Shown piece after piece: positions 25,492-33,403 of a stretch of DNA of 34,826 nucleotides. The stretch is from an uncultured Sulfurovum sp. Its GTDB lineage: Bacteria; Campylobacterota; Campylobacteria; Campylobacterales; Sulfurovaceae. The stretch spans positions 1 through 34,826 of the forward strand of contig CACVAP010000043.1 in assembly GCA_902727895.1 (NCBI GenBank), in the 5' to 3' direction. Position 1 is the first letter of the stretch, and every line of letters begins with the position of its first letter. The notes under the pieces are model-generated. The model had not been told where the DNA came from. It searched no databases and was given only the letters and a program-made list of their open reading frames with translations. A program made the translations under genes and the position numbers.

Positions 25492-26619
25492 ATGTTCGAG
25501 ACATCAGCAGACCGAAGTCATAGTAATTCAGAAAAATATACCAAAAGAGAAAAACTTTTTGGTACATCCGATATTTTACCACTTTGGGTTGCTGACATGG
25601 ACATTGACACACCCGACTTCATTCTAAATGCCATAAAGAAACGTTTAGAACATCCCATTTTAGGCTATGAAGAGATGCCCAATTCTGCTTTTGATGCACA
25701 GATAAAGTGGATGAAGAAACATCATAACTTAAAACTAAAAAGAGAAGAAATGTTCTTCTCTCCTTCTGTTCTTACTTCTATAAATCTAATCATTCAAACA
25801 TTTTCCAATGAAGAAGATGAGATCATCATCCAAACTCCTGTTTATGGTGCCTTTGCTAACAGTATTATAAATAATAAACGAAGCGTTATGGAAAATCCTC
25901 TCATCGAAAGCAATGGTGATTATACTTTTGACTTTAAAGACCTAGAAAGAAAAATAACACCCAAAACAAAACTACTTCTTCTCTGTTCTCCTCATAATCC
26001 TATTGGAAGAGTTTGGACAAAAGATGAACTCTTAACTTTAGCCTCTATCTGTCTAAAACACAATATTATTGTCATAGCCGATGAAATCCATTGTGACTTA
26101 GCTTTTAAAAAGCATACACCTTTTGCTTCTCTCTCAGAAGAAATATCCCAACAAACTATTACCCTACTAAGCCCTGCCAAGACTTTTAATATCACAGGAC
26201 TTTCTATTTCTACCATTAGTATTAGCAATAAAAAGCTACGAGAACAGTTTTATCAAACTTATAAAGCAACCTATTTAGGTGAAGGAAACCTTCTTGCACA
26301 TGTAGCTTTTGAAGCTGCCTATACGCATGGTGAGAAGTGGCTAAAGTTATTAAAAGAACACCTACTTGGAAATATGTCTATTTTAGCTCAAAAACTCAAA
26401 GAGAGTAATTCAAAAATAAAATTTAAAACGCCAGAAGCCACTTTTTTACTTTGGTTAGATTGTCGCGCATTACATTTAAATGATGAAGCGTTAAATCAAT
26501 ACTTTATTCAGAAGAAACTAGGACTAAGTCAAGGAATTTTCTTTGGTACAGGTGGCGAAGGTTATATGCGTTTTAATATTGCTATATCTAAAAATTCACT
26601 AAAATTTATTAATATATAA
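25492..26619 (+). CDS. PLP-dependent C-S lyase (MalY/PatB-like), probable OvoB
   Basis: This 375-residue fold-type I aminotransferase-like enzyme has WVADMDIDTP near residue 31 and the substrate-loop CSPHNPIGRVW. The PLP Asp region is DEIHCDL and the Schiff-base Lys230 is in LLSPAKTFNI. By sequence it belongs to the MalY/PatB cystathionine beta-lyase group. It starts at the base following the ovoA stop. Ovothiol synthesis needs a PLP sulfoxide lyase (OvoB) to cleave the OvoA product to 5-thiohistidine, so I infer that role here. A general cystathionine beta-lyase is the alternative. Confidence 0.82.
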   Translation: MFETSADRSHSNSEKYTKREKLFGTSDILPLWVADMDIDTPDFILNAIKKRLEHPILGYEEMPNSAFDAQIKWMKKHHNLKLKREEMFFSPSVLTSINLIIQTFSNEEDEIIIQTPVYGAFANSIINNKRSVMENPLIESNGDYTFDFKDLERKITPKTKLLLLCSPHNPIGRVWTKDELLTLASICLKHNIIVIADEIHCDLAFKKHTPFASLSEEISQQTITLLSPAKTFNITGLSISTISISNKKLREQFYQTYKATYLGEGNLLAHVAFEAAYTHGEKWLKLLKEHLLGNMSILAQKLKESNSKIKFKTPEATFLLWLDCRALHLNDEALNQYFIQKKLGLSQGIFFGTGGEGYMRFNIAISKNSLKFINI

Positions 26620-26638
26620 AATTAAAGTTTAATTAAGA

Positions 26639-26644
26639 TATAAT
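26639..26644 (+). promoter_or_regulatory. -10 box placed for a leaderless transcript (barrel protein 1)
   Basis: GATATAAT ends exactly 6 nt before the ATG at 26651, so transcription should begin at or next to the ATG. No Shine-Dalgarno sequence is present. Confidence 0.6.
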
Positions 26645-26650
26645 GCTCTT

Positions 26651-27151
26651 ATGAAAACTTTTAATACATTATATTTATCACTCATATTATTATCAACCTC
26701 GCTACCTGCAGCTGATAAAGTTTACTCTTTTATGGGTATTCAAGCTGGAAACTCTTTTGTAGAAGGGAATTCTGTTCCATATATAGGTGTAAAATATGGA
26801 AAACAATCAAAAGGCTATCGAACTTCAATTGGCTATTCTTATGGAAAGACTTCAAGTATAAACCACCAAAGCTTAATTGCACAAGTTGATAAAGGTATCT
26901 TAGTCAATAAATTTAAAGATAGCTCATTCAAACCTTATGCTGGTGTTTCCTTTGGTATTATGCAAGAAAAGAATAATCAATCGGCTATAGAACAAGATAG
27001 GGGTTATGTTTATGGTGTAAATACAGGAATTGCTTACATCTACAATGATTCATTAGATTTTGACTTAGGATATAGGTATTTACAAACATCAAAACTAGAA
27101 AGTATTGACTCACTTAGTGATATCACTCTTTCAATGCATTATTTTTACTAA
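26651..27151 (+). CDS. Outer-membrane beta-barrel protein, tandem paralogue 1
   Basis: This 166-residue protein has a signal peptide (1-20, ending SLPAA) and then alternating beta-strands typical of small opacity/OmpA-type barrels: YSFMGIQAGNSF, PYIGVKYGKQ, KPYAGVSFGIM, GVNTGIAYIYN, DFDLGYRYLQTS. It closes with SLSMHYFY, whose aromatic last residue is the usual outer-membrane insertion signal. Its closest visible relative is the next gene, with which it shares DKGIL, FKPY-x-G-x-S-x-G, LDLGYRYL-type and LSLHYFY-type blocks. The function is unknown. The message is probably leaderless. Confidence 0.78.
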   Translation: MKTFNTLYLSLILLSTSLPAADKVYSFMGIQAGNSFVEGNSVPYIGVKYGKQSKGYRTSIGYSYGKTSSINHQSLIAQVDKGILVNKFKDSSFKPYAGVSFGIMQEKNNQSAIEQDRGYVYGVNTGIAYIYNDSLDFDLGYRYLQTSKLESIDSLSDITLSMHYFY

Positions 27152-27179
27152 CAACATAGTTTAATTTATTTTCACATGA

Positions 27180-27185
27180 TATAAT
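27180..27185 (+). promoter_or_regulatory. -10 box placed for a leaderless transcript (barrel protein 2)
   Basis: GATATAAT ends exactly 6 nt before the ATG at 27192, the same geometry and the same 8-mer as upstream of its paralogue. No ribosome site is seen. Confidence 0.6.
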
Positions 27186-27191
27186 AATTGT

Positions 27192-27668
27192 ATGCATAAA
27201 ATTATTATATCAACACTACTTCTTACCTCATTTACGCTTGCTGGACCGAGTTACTCTTTTTTTGGAGTTCAGACTTCATACCTTGACTATAATCATGTTT
27301 CATCACCCTCATTAGGTCTAAAGTATGGTGTACAGCAAGGAATGTGGAGAACAACGCTTAACTTAGACTACGCAAAAAGTTCGAACGACACACTTACCTC
27401 ATTCATTATTCAAGCTGACAAAGGCATCTTACAATCAGCAATGAAAGACAGTCCCTTTAAACCTTATGTGGGTTTTTCACTTGGGATGCTACAACATGAC
27501 AATTCTGGAACAGATAAAGGCTATGGTATTGGTCTAAATACAGGTGTTAGCTACCTTTTAAATGATGCTATAGACCTAGACCTAGGTTACCGTTACCTCT
27601 CCACAAGTAAAATGAATAATATAAAGTCACTAAATTCATTAAATCTTTCACTACACTACTTTTACTAG
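27192..27668 (+). CDS. Outer-membrane beta-barrel protein, tandem paralogue 2
   Basis: This 158-residue protein has a signal peptide (1-17, ending TLA) and strands YSFFGVQTSYLDYN, LGLKYGVQ, FKPYVGFSLGML, GLNTGVSYLLN, IDLDLGYRYLSTS and NLSLHYFY. It is a clear duplicate of the preceding gene that has diverged, being shorter in the first extracellular loop. It has its own -10 box and no Shine-Dalgarno, so each copy can be controlled separately. The function is unknown; a porin-like or structural role is typical. Confidence 0.78.
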   Translation: MHKIIISTLLLTSFTLAGPSYSFFGVQTSYLDYNHVSSPSLGLKYGVQQGMWRTTLNLDYAKSSNDTLTSFIIQADKGILQSAMKDSPFKPYVGFSLGMLQHDNSGTDKGYGIGLNTGVSYLLNDAIDLDLGYRYLSTSKMNNIKSLNSLNLSLHYFY

Positions 27669-27676
27669 AATTTTAG

Positions 27677-27703
27677 TATAATTCTCCAATTAATAAATTG
27701 GAG
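27677..27703 (+). promoter_or_regulatory. pyrD -10 box and start-deciding ribosome site
   Basis: TTTTAG-TATAAT (box at 27677-27682) is followed by GGAG (27700-27703), which lies 6 nt before the TTG at 27710. An upstream in-frame TTG at 27698 overlaps the GGAG and has no ribosome site, so 27710 is the likely start. Confidence 0.65.
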
Positions 27704-27709
27704 TCTTCC

Positions 27710-28774
27710 TTGTCCTTACTATCCTATCAAACCCTTAAAAATATTCTCTTTAAAGTGAATCCTGAAACTGCCCATAGTATTGGTGGTCTAGGACTCAAAG
27801 CTGCACCCTATACTCCTTTTGTCTCTAAGTTTTTTAAAAACTCTTACTTTGTGAGTAGCCCTCTTTTAAAACAAGTACTTTTTGACACTACTTTTGAAAA
27901 CCCTGTAGGACTTGCAGCTGGTTTTGATAAAAATGGTGAATACATCAAAGCCATGCCAAGCCTTGGTTTTGGTTTTACTGAAATTGGAACCATTACACCC
28001 AAGCCACAAGCTGGAAATGCACGCCCAAGACTTTTTCGTTTAAAAGAAGACCGTTCCATTCAAAATGCCATGGGTTTCAACAACCGTGGTGCAGATTTTA
28101 TGCTTAACCAACTAGCTAAAGTAGAAAACTTTGACTACCCTATTGGAATTAACATTGGTAAAAATAAACTTACCCCAGAAGATGAAGCACTAAATGACTA
28201 TAAAACACTTTTAGAGACATTTAAAGACTCTGGTAACTATATTGTTATCAATATTTCTTCACCAAACACCCCAGGGCTTAGAGACCTTCAAAATGAAAAG
28301 TTTATTACTGACCTTTTCACCATGGCAAAAGAAATTACTTCTCAACCCATTTTCCTAAAAATTGCACCAGACATGCAAGCACAAGATGCCATAGACCTGT
28401 GTAATGCTGCTGTCAATGCTGGATCTGCTGGGATTATTGCGACCAATACAACCATTGACTATTCAGTCACAGAACATGCAAAAGACTTTGGTGGTATTTC
28501 AGGAGCATTGGTGAGAGAAAAGTCTTATGAACTTTTCAAAGCCATAGGAAAAGAACTTTATGGAAAGACCATACTTATTAGCGTAGGTGGTATTGAGACA
28601 GCCGAAGATGCGTATAGGAGAATTAAAGCTGGTGCATCACTTATTCAAATTTATTCTATGCTTATTTATAATGGTCCTATTATGATAAAAGAAATCAATG
28701 AAGGTTTAATAGAGCTACTAAAAGCAGATGGCTATGAGAATATCTCAGAGGCTATTGGTGCAGACTGGAAATAA
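27710..28774 (+). CDS. pyrD: Dihydroorotate dehydrogenase (quinone), class 2
   Basis: This 354-residue membrane-associated flavoenzyme of pyrimidine synthesis oxidises dihydroorotate with quinone as acceptor. The class 2 N-terminal helices (SYQTLKNILFKVNPETAHS) are followed by the FMN barrel: NPVGLAAGFDKNGEYI, EIGTITPKPQAGNARPRLFRL and NAMGFNNRGAD. The catalytic Ser is in INISSPNTPGLRDLQ and the C-terminal FMN phosphate site is GGIETAEDAYRRI. I use the TTG at 27710 because GGAG is ideally spaced from it; the longer frame adds only four residues. Its stop abuts the stop of the convergent response-regulator gene with no bases between. Confidence 0.94.
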   Translation: MSLLSYQTLKNILFKVNPETAHSIGGLGLKAAPYTPFVSKFFKNSYFVSSPLLKQVLFDTTFENPVGLAAGFDKNGEYIKAMPSLGFGFTEIGTITPKPQAGNARPRLFRLKEDRSIQNAMGFNNRGADFMLNQLAKVENFDYPIGINIGKNKLTPEDEALNDYKTLLETFKDSGNYIVINISSPNTPGLRDLQNEKFITDLFTMAKEITSQPIFLKIAPDMQAQDAIDLCNAAVNAGSAGIIATNTTIDYSVTEHAKDFGGISGALVREKSYELFKAIGKELYGKTILISVGGIETAEDAYRRIKAGASLIQIYSMLIYNGPIMIKEINEGLIELLKADGYENISEAIGADWK

Positions 28775-29452
28775 CTACGCCAGCTTATAACCCACACCCC
28801 AAACAGAAGTAATATACGCTTTACTTCCATCGGGGTCAATTTTCTTCTTAAGACGGTTAATGGCAACATTAATGGTCTTACCTTGTGACTCTTCAGAAAC
28901 TTCATCTACTAAAAAATCTCGATCTAAAGTTTTACTAGAGTTCTTAATAAATATAGAAAGTAAATTAAATTCCATTTTGGTGAGTTTAATATTTGTATCA
29001 TTAATACTTAATGTTTGAGAGTCCATGTCTAAAAGTAAATCACGATGTTTTAATTTTGTCTGTTCTACTTTCCCTGTACGACGCAGTATTGCCCCTACTC
29101 TATGAAGTAGTTCTTGAATTCTAAAAGGTTTAGTAATGTAGTCATCAGCCCCTCTTAAAAAACCTTCATCTATATCAGAATCAGAGTTTTTTGCTGAAAG
29201 AAAAATAGTGGGAATATCATAACCTTTTTCTCGAATATCGGCTATAAATTCCGAACCTTCCATAAAAGGTAAGTTTCTATCAACAATAAGTAAAGAGGGA
29301 TTTTCTTCTTCTAAAAACTGTTCTACATTCTTAGTAGAGGAAAAGCTAGTTGTTTGGTAACCTGCTTTTTGAAGATGATATTCAAGAAGTTCAAGTATGT
29401 CTTCTTCATCTTCAATCAAAACAATTTCAATGTCAGCGTTTGGAGTTTTCAT
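28775..29452 (-). CDS. OmpR/PhoB-family response regulator, probable phosphate regulator
   Basis: This is a 225-residue two-domain regulator. The receiver has acidic Glu14-Asp15, phospho-acceptor Asp58 (LLIVDRNLP), Ser86 and Lys108 (ITKPF). The C-terminal winged helix (about 130-225) has RDFLVDEV and INVAINRLKKKID, with an end TSVWGVGYKLA typical of OmpR-type DNA-binding domains. No histidine kinase is adjacent. It lies directly downstream of pit and the pst operon, and PhosR-like boxes occur before pit and pstC, so I infer a PhoB/PhosR role. TGC-TATACT ends 6 nt before the ATG without a ribosome site, suggesting a leaderless mRNA. Confidence 0.85.
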   Translation of the reverse strand: MKTPNADIEIVLIEDEEDILELLEYHLQKAGYQTTSFSSTKNVEQFLEEENPSLLIVDRNLPFMEGSEFIADIREKGYDIPTIFLSAKNSDSDIDEGFLRGADDYITKPFRIQELLHRVGAILRRTGKVEQTKLKHRDLLLDMDSQTLSINDTNIKLTKMEFNLLSIFIKNSSKTLDRDFLVDEVSEESQGKTINVAINRLKKKIDPDGSKAYITSVWGVGYKLA

Positions 29453-29458
29453 AAAGTG

Positions 29459-29467
29459 AGTATAGCA
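29459..29467 (-). promoter_or_regulatory. Extended -10 of the response regulator, leaderless geometry
   Basis: On the minus strand TGC-TATACT (29467-29459) is followed by 6 nt and then the ATG at 29452. A second -10 match, TATAAT (29474-29469), lies just upstream and would give a leader of about 10 nt. Neither leader holds a Shine-Dalgarno sequence. Confidence 0.55.
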
Positions 29468-29476
29468 GATTATAAG

Positions 29477-29496
29477 GGTAGAGAAAAGTCTCTACC
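29477..29496 (-). terminator. Terminator hairpin after pit
   Basis: GGTAGAGA / TCTCTACC, 8 bp with an AAAG loop, lies in the 62-bp gap between pit and the regulator gene. It probably separates the two transcripts, leaving the regulator on its own promoter. No long U-tract follows. Confidence 0.55.
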
Positions 29497-29514
29497 TTTA
29501 GTTTAGTAATGAAC

Positions 29515-31050
29515 TTAAGCCCAAACACCTTTGATAATATAAAATACAATTGCAGAAAGCATAGCAGCAACAGGAACGGTAATAATCCATGCAGCAACAA
29601 TCTTTCTAACCATACCACGTTTTACATACGTCTCTTTAAGTGAACGTTTAAGTGCTTTGGTTTTTTTCTTCTCAAATTTAATGGTTTCAAAAAGTTCAGA
29701 TTTTCTTTTGTAATCATCACCAACAGTTTCTAATTCTGCTTTAAAAGCATCAACTTTTTCTACCTGAGCAGCAAGTGCAACATGTTTTTCATTCGCACCT
29801 TTTCTGTCCATCCACTCTCTAAGGAAACCAACACCAAATACCCCACCAACAGCAATATGTGTAGAAGAAACAGGAAGTCCAAGTTGAGAAGCAATAACAA
29901 CCGTAATTGCAGCAGCCATCATAATAGAAAAGGCTCTCATCTGGTCAAGTTCAGTAATCTCTGTACCAACTGTTTTAATAAGTCTTGGACCAAACAGTGC
30001 CAAACCAACTGAAAGACCAAGCCCACCAACAATCATTACCCATAATGGAATAGCAGCTTTAGCCGAAATGGTTGTATGTGCCAATGCATCGTAAATAGCA
30101 GCCAAAGGTCCAACAGCATTCGCTACATCATTCGCACCATGTGCAAAAGAAAGAATTGCTGCTGCAAAAATAAGTGGAATCGTAAATAGTGTGTTAATTG
30201 CTGCACGGTCATTTGACAATGTTGCAACTTTTGCTGCAACACGTGGCTTAACCATAAGGTAAGTAATACCTGCACCTATAGCACCAAATACAAGTGCTAC
30301 TGCAAGTGTTGGTTTTTTAGTTTCAGGTAAGAAAGGAAGGATATCAACAATGTCTACCCATACTTTTTTAAGACCTTTTAATGTCAAGTACGTAATAAAT
30401 GCCATTGCCATAATAGACACCAAGATAGGAACAATTTTCTTAGCTGATTCTAACCTATTATCTTTATGTAAAATCTCTGATTTAATAATATAAAGGAAGG
30501 CAGCAGCAATCAAACCACCAAGAACAGGAGAAATAACCCATGAAGCAGCAATCTTACCCATCGTTCCCCATGAAACAACAGCAAAACCACCAGCAGCAAT
30601 ACCAGCACCCATAACACCACCAACAATAGAGTGTGTTGTAGAAACAGGGGCTTTAAGTGCTGTAGCAAATGTCAGCCATAAAGCAGCAGCTAACAAGGCA
30701 GCAGCCATTGCATAAACAAAGATCATTGGGTCACCAGCAAAAGCAGCAGGATCAATAATACCTTTTTTAATGGTCTTAACAACATCACCACCAGCAATCA
30801 ATGCACCAGCAGCTTCAAATATAGAAGCAATAACAATCGCCCCACCAATGGTTAATGCACCAGCACCAACAGCTGGACCAACATTGTTAGCGACATCATT
30901 TGCCCCAATGTTCATTGCCATGTAAGCCCCAAATACAGCTGCCATCATTAAGAAGCCTGAGTTGGCTACGTGTCCAAATGCATAGTTCACATAAATTGCT
31001 ACAGCAATTGCAAACCCTGCTCCAAGTAGTGTTTTAATCATGTTATTCAT
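29515..31050 (-). CDS. PiT-family inorganic phosphate transporter
   Basis: This is a 511-residue membrane permease with the duplicated PiT signature: GANDVANNVGPAVGAGA in the N-terminal half and HGANDVANAVGPLAAIYDA in the C-terminal half. Each half has an S-T-T/S-T-H motif (VSTTHSIVGG, VSSTHIAVGG). About ten membrane helices surround a charged cytoplasmic region (about 435-485, Lys/Glu-rich). It imports phosphate (as metal phosphate) with protons or sodium at low affinity. It lies downstream of phoU with an 86-bp gap holding PhosR-like repeats that overlap its probable -10. GAGGACGG lies 10 nt before the ATG. Confidence 0.93.
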   Translation of the reverse strand: MNNMIKTLLGAGFAIAVAIYVNYAFGHVANSGFLMMAAVFGAYMAMNIGANDVANNVGPAVGAGALTIGGAIVIASIFEAAGALIAGGDVVKTIKKGIIDPAAFAGDPMIFVYAMAAALLAAALWLTFATALKAPVSTTHSIVGGVMGAGIAAGGFAVVSWGTMGKIAASWVISPVLGGLIAAAFLYIIKSEILHKDNRLESAKKIVPILVSIMAMAFITYLTLKGLKKVWVDIVDILPFLPETKKPTLAVALVFGAIGAGITYLMVKPRVAAKVATLSNDRAAINTLFTIPLIFAAAILSFAHGANDVANAVGPLAAIYDALAHTTISAKAAIPLWVMIVGGLGLSVGLALFGPRLIKTVGTEITELDQMRAFSIMMAAAITVVIASQLGLPVSSTHIAVGGVFGVGFLREWMDRKGANEKHVALAAQVEKVDAFKAELETVGDDYKRKSELFETIKFEKKKTKALKRSLKETYVKRGMVRKIVAAWIITVPVAAMLSAIVFYIIKGVWA

Positions 31051-31083
31051 AAGAATACCGTCCTCTAGTTTTCAAGTTTCGGC

Positions 31084-31116
31084 ATTTTATTACAAAAATG
31101 TTACCAAATGGTTACA
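31084..31116 (-). promoter_or_regulatory. Three phosphate-box half-sites overlapping the pit -10, reversed orientation
   Basis: On the plus strand TATTACA (31088-31094), TGTTACC (31099-31105) and GGTTACA (31110-31116) repeat every 11 bp with AAAA and AAAT spacers. Relative to pit they point the opposite way from the boxes before pstC. The last one overlaps the likely minus-strand -10 TAAAAT (31089-31084). This geometry suggests repression of pit when the regulator is active. Confidence 0.6.
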
Positions 31117-31136
31117 AAAATAAGTCAAACTGAACT

Positions 31137-31802
31137 TTAAAGCTTTCCACCCATACGTGCAAAAATAATTCTCTCAGCAATGTTTTCAAGTCTGTCTATA
31201 ATTTTTAAATTCTTTCTAAAATATTTCAACAAATTAAAATAATCTTCAGGGTTTCCTTCTGCATCACTCATCTTCTGCACCATCTCTTTTTCAAGTATGG
31301 AATATATATCCTCAGTTTTCGCATTTTCAACAGATATTTTTGAAATAAGCTTCTTTATTTTATCATCGTCATCAAATGTTTTCAACATTTCTAAAACATA
31401 TTCAAAACTGTTTATAGTAGACTTGTTAATACGCAAAGAATCAGAAATAAACTCACTCATGTCTCTATTGTCTTCCATTAAAACTATCTGCATTTTTTTA
31501 AGATAATTGTTAATATAGGTCTGTATTCTATTAAGTGCAGAAGTAACTTTAAAGTAAGAAACCATCTCACGTAAATCTCTAGCCCCAGGCGTATACTTAG
31601 CAAAAATAAGAACGATATCATTATCAATTTTTTCAGTAACAGGAGAAAGTTCTTTAAGTTCAGTACGTATTGCTTCTATGTCAGATACTGAGTTGTTTTT
31701 TATCGCGTCCATTGCCAACTTATTTGTGTTCGCTAAGCTTTCAACCATCTCTATAATAGAGTCTCTTACGGCATGTCTCGCATCGTGATATTGTGGTAAC
31801 AT
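31137..31802 (-). CDS. phoU: PhoU-family phosphate signalling protein
   Basis: This 221-residue all-helical protein has the PhoU three-helix repeats. YTPGARDLREMVSYFKVTSALNRI in the first half is the conserved metal/phosphate-region helix of the family. The second repeat ends IDRLENIAERIIFARMGGKL. PhoU links the Pst importer to the PhoR-type kinase and keeps the pho regulon off in phosphate. The start overlaps the pstB stop as TAATG. No kinase gene lies beside it. Confidence 0.88.
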   Translation of the reverse strand: MLPQYHDARHAVRDSIIEMVESLANTNKLAMDAIKNNSVSDIEAIRTELKELSPVTEKIDNDIVLIFAKYTPGARDLREMVSYFKVTSALNRIQTYINNYLKKMQIVLMEDNRDMSEFISDSLRINKSTINSFEYVLEMLKTFDDDDKIKKLISKISVENAKTEDIYSILEKEMVQKMSDAEGNPEDYFNLLKYFRKNLKIIDRLENIAERIIFARMGGKL

Positions 31803-32584
31803 TATCCAAATCTCCCTGTAATATAATCTTCTGTTAATTTCTCATTAGGATTCATAAAAATGGTATCAGTTTTATCATACTCAACCATGTCACCTAAATA
31901 CATAAATGCTGTGTAGTCACTCAAACGACTCGCCTGTTGCATGTTATGCGTTACAATCACTACAGATACATCTTTTTTAAGCTCAGCAATCAACTCTTCA
32001 ATGGCTCCTGTCGAAATAGGATCCAATGCTGAAGTAGGTTCATCAAAAAGCATTACTTCTGGTTTAAGTGCTACAGCTCTAGCAATACATAAACGCTGTT
32101 GCTGTCCACCACTCATACCAAGTGCTGAGGTGTTCATTCTGTCTTTAGTTTCATTCCAAATGGCTGCATCTTTTAAAGCTTTTTCAACACGTCCATCAAG
32201 TTCCGACTTATTTTTTACCCCTGCGAGCTTCATTCCATAAGCCACATTGTCATAAATACTCATTGGAAAGGGCGTAGGTTTTTGAAAAATCATTCCTACT
32301 TGCTGACGTAAAGAGATTAAATCATTCTCTTTTTTAAGATCCAAAATATTCTCTTTACCCTTAGCACCATAAAGGTTAATTTCACCCTCATACTTGTTTC
32401 CAGGGTAAAGATCATGAATACGGTTCATGGCTCTCAGTAGAGTAGATTTACCACACCCTGAAGGACCAATCATCGCTGTAATTTTATTTTTTTCAATCGG
32501 AAGATTTATGTTTTTAAGTGAAGGATCATCAACCCCTGCATAGGTAAAGTTAAAATCTTTGGTTTCCATTATTAAGTTGCTCAT
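31802..32584 (-). CDS. pstB: Phosphate ABC importer ATP-binding protein PstB
   Basis: This 260-residue ABC ATPase has Walker [10 protein letters not shown], the Q-loop in [18 protein letters not shown] (typical of PstB), signature MSGGQQQR, Walker B VMLFDEP and the His switch in [10 protein letters not shown]. It powers high-affinity phosphate uptake with PstC and PstA. Its stop overlaps the phoU start (TAATG); pstA ends 9 bp upstream. Confidence 0.96.
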   Translation of the reverse strand: MSNLIMETKDFNFTYAGVDDPSLKNINLPIEKNKITAMIGPSGCGKSTLLRAMNRIHDLYPGNKYEGEINLYGAKGKENILDLKKENDLISLRQQVGMIFQKPTPFPMSIYDNVAYGMKLAGVKNKSELDGRVEKALKDAAIWNETKDRMNTSALGMSGGQQQRLCIARAVALKPEVMLFDEPTSALDPISTGAIEELIAELKKDVSVVIVTHNMQQASRLSDYTAFMYLGDMVEYDKTDTIFMNPNEKLTEDYITGRFG

Positions 32585-32593
32585 TTGCTTCCT

Positions 32594-33403
32594 TTACTTT
32601 TTATTTCTGGTCATGTAACGACCTGTTAAATTAATGATTAATACAATCGCTGTCAAGACAAAAGATGCTGCCCAAGCCAACTCACGACTTGCTTCATCTG
32701 GATACGTTGCCAAGTTATAAATACTTACGGTTAGAGAAGGAAACTGTCCTGTTAAATCCATGGTAAAAAACTGGTTGTTCGCCGAGGTAAATAAGAGTGG
32801 TGCTGTCTCTCCAATAATTCTTGCAAATGAAAGTAAGATACCTGTGGTAATTCCTACCTTCGCAGCTTTCACAACAATCTGCATAATAATCTTATGCTTC
32901 GACCCACCCAATGCAATTCCAGCTTCACGTAACTCTTTGGGTACAAGTGCCAACATGTTGTCGGTGGTACTGATAATAATTGGAATCATCATAATGGTCA
33001 AGGCAATAATCCCTGCAAAACCGTTGTAACTTCCAAATGGTGCAACAAAAATTGCATATACAAAAACCCCAATAACAATCGAAGGAGCTGACATCATAAC
33101 ATCACTTAAATTTCTGATAACAGATGCCAACTTTGAGTTGTTAGAGTATTCACGTAACCAAATTCCTGCAAACATCCCTATAGGAATCGCAATCACCGAA
33201 GCAATGGTTGCCATGGTAAACTGACCTACTAAAAGGTTTCTAATTCCCCCTTCAACCAAGTCATTGGTAAAAGTTGAAATGTGTAAAGAAGAAACTCCTT
33301 TGTAAGTTAAAGTCGCCAAAATCCAAAAAAGAAAAGATATTCCAATCACAGCCGACAAGGTTGAAAGCACCAAGATTATTTTGTTTAATAAAAGTCTATT
33401 CAT
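32594..33403 (-). CDS. pstA: Phosphate ABC importer permease PstA
   Basis: This 269-residue inner-membrane permease has six predicted helices. The coupling-helix EAA loop is KELREAGIALGGSKHKIIMQIV. GETAPLLFTSANNQFF in the last third is the characteristic PstA segment. Its ATG overlaps the pstC stop as TAATG. It forms the pore with PstC. Confidence 0.95.
   Translation of the reverse strand: MNRLLLNKIILVLSTLSAVIGISFLFWILATLTYKGVSSLHISTFTNDLVEGGIRNLLVGQFTMATIASVIAIPIGMFAGIWLREYSNNSKLASVIRNLSDVMMSAPSIVIGVFVYAIFVAPFGSYNGFAGIIALTIMMIPIIISTTDNMLALVPKELREAGIALGGSKHKIIMQIVVKAAKVGITTGILLSFARIIGETAPLLFTSANNQFFTMDLTGQFPSLTVSIYNLATYPDEASRELAWAASFVLTAIVLIINLTGRYMTRNKK

Noticed and set aside
27698-27709. 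Upstream TTG start for PyrD
   Set aside because: This TTG overlaps the GGAG that is ideally placed for the TTG at 27710, and has no ribosome site of its own.
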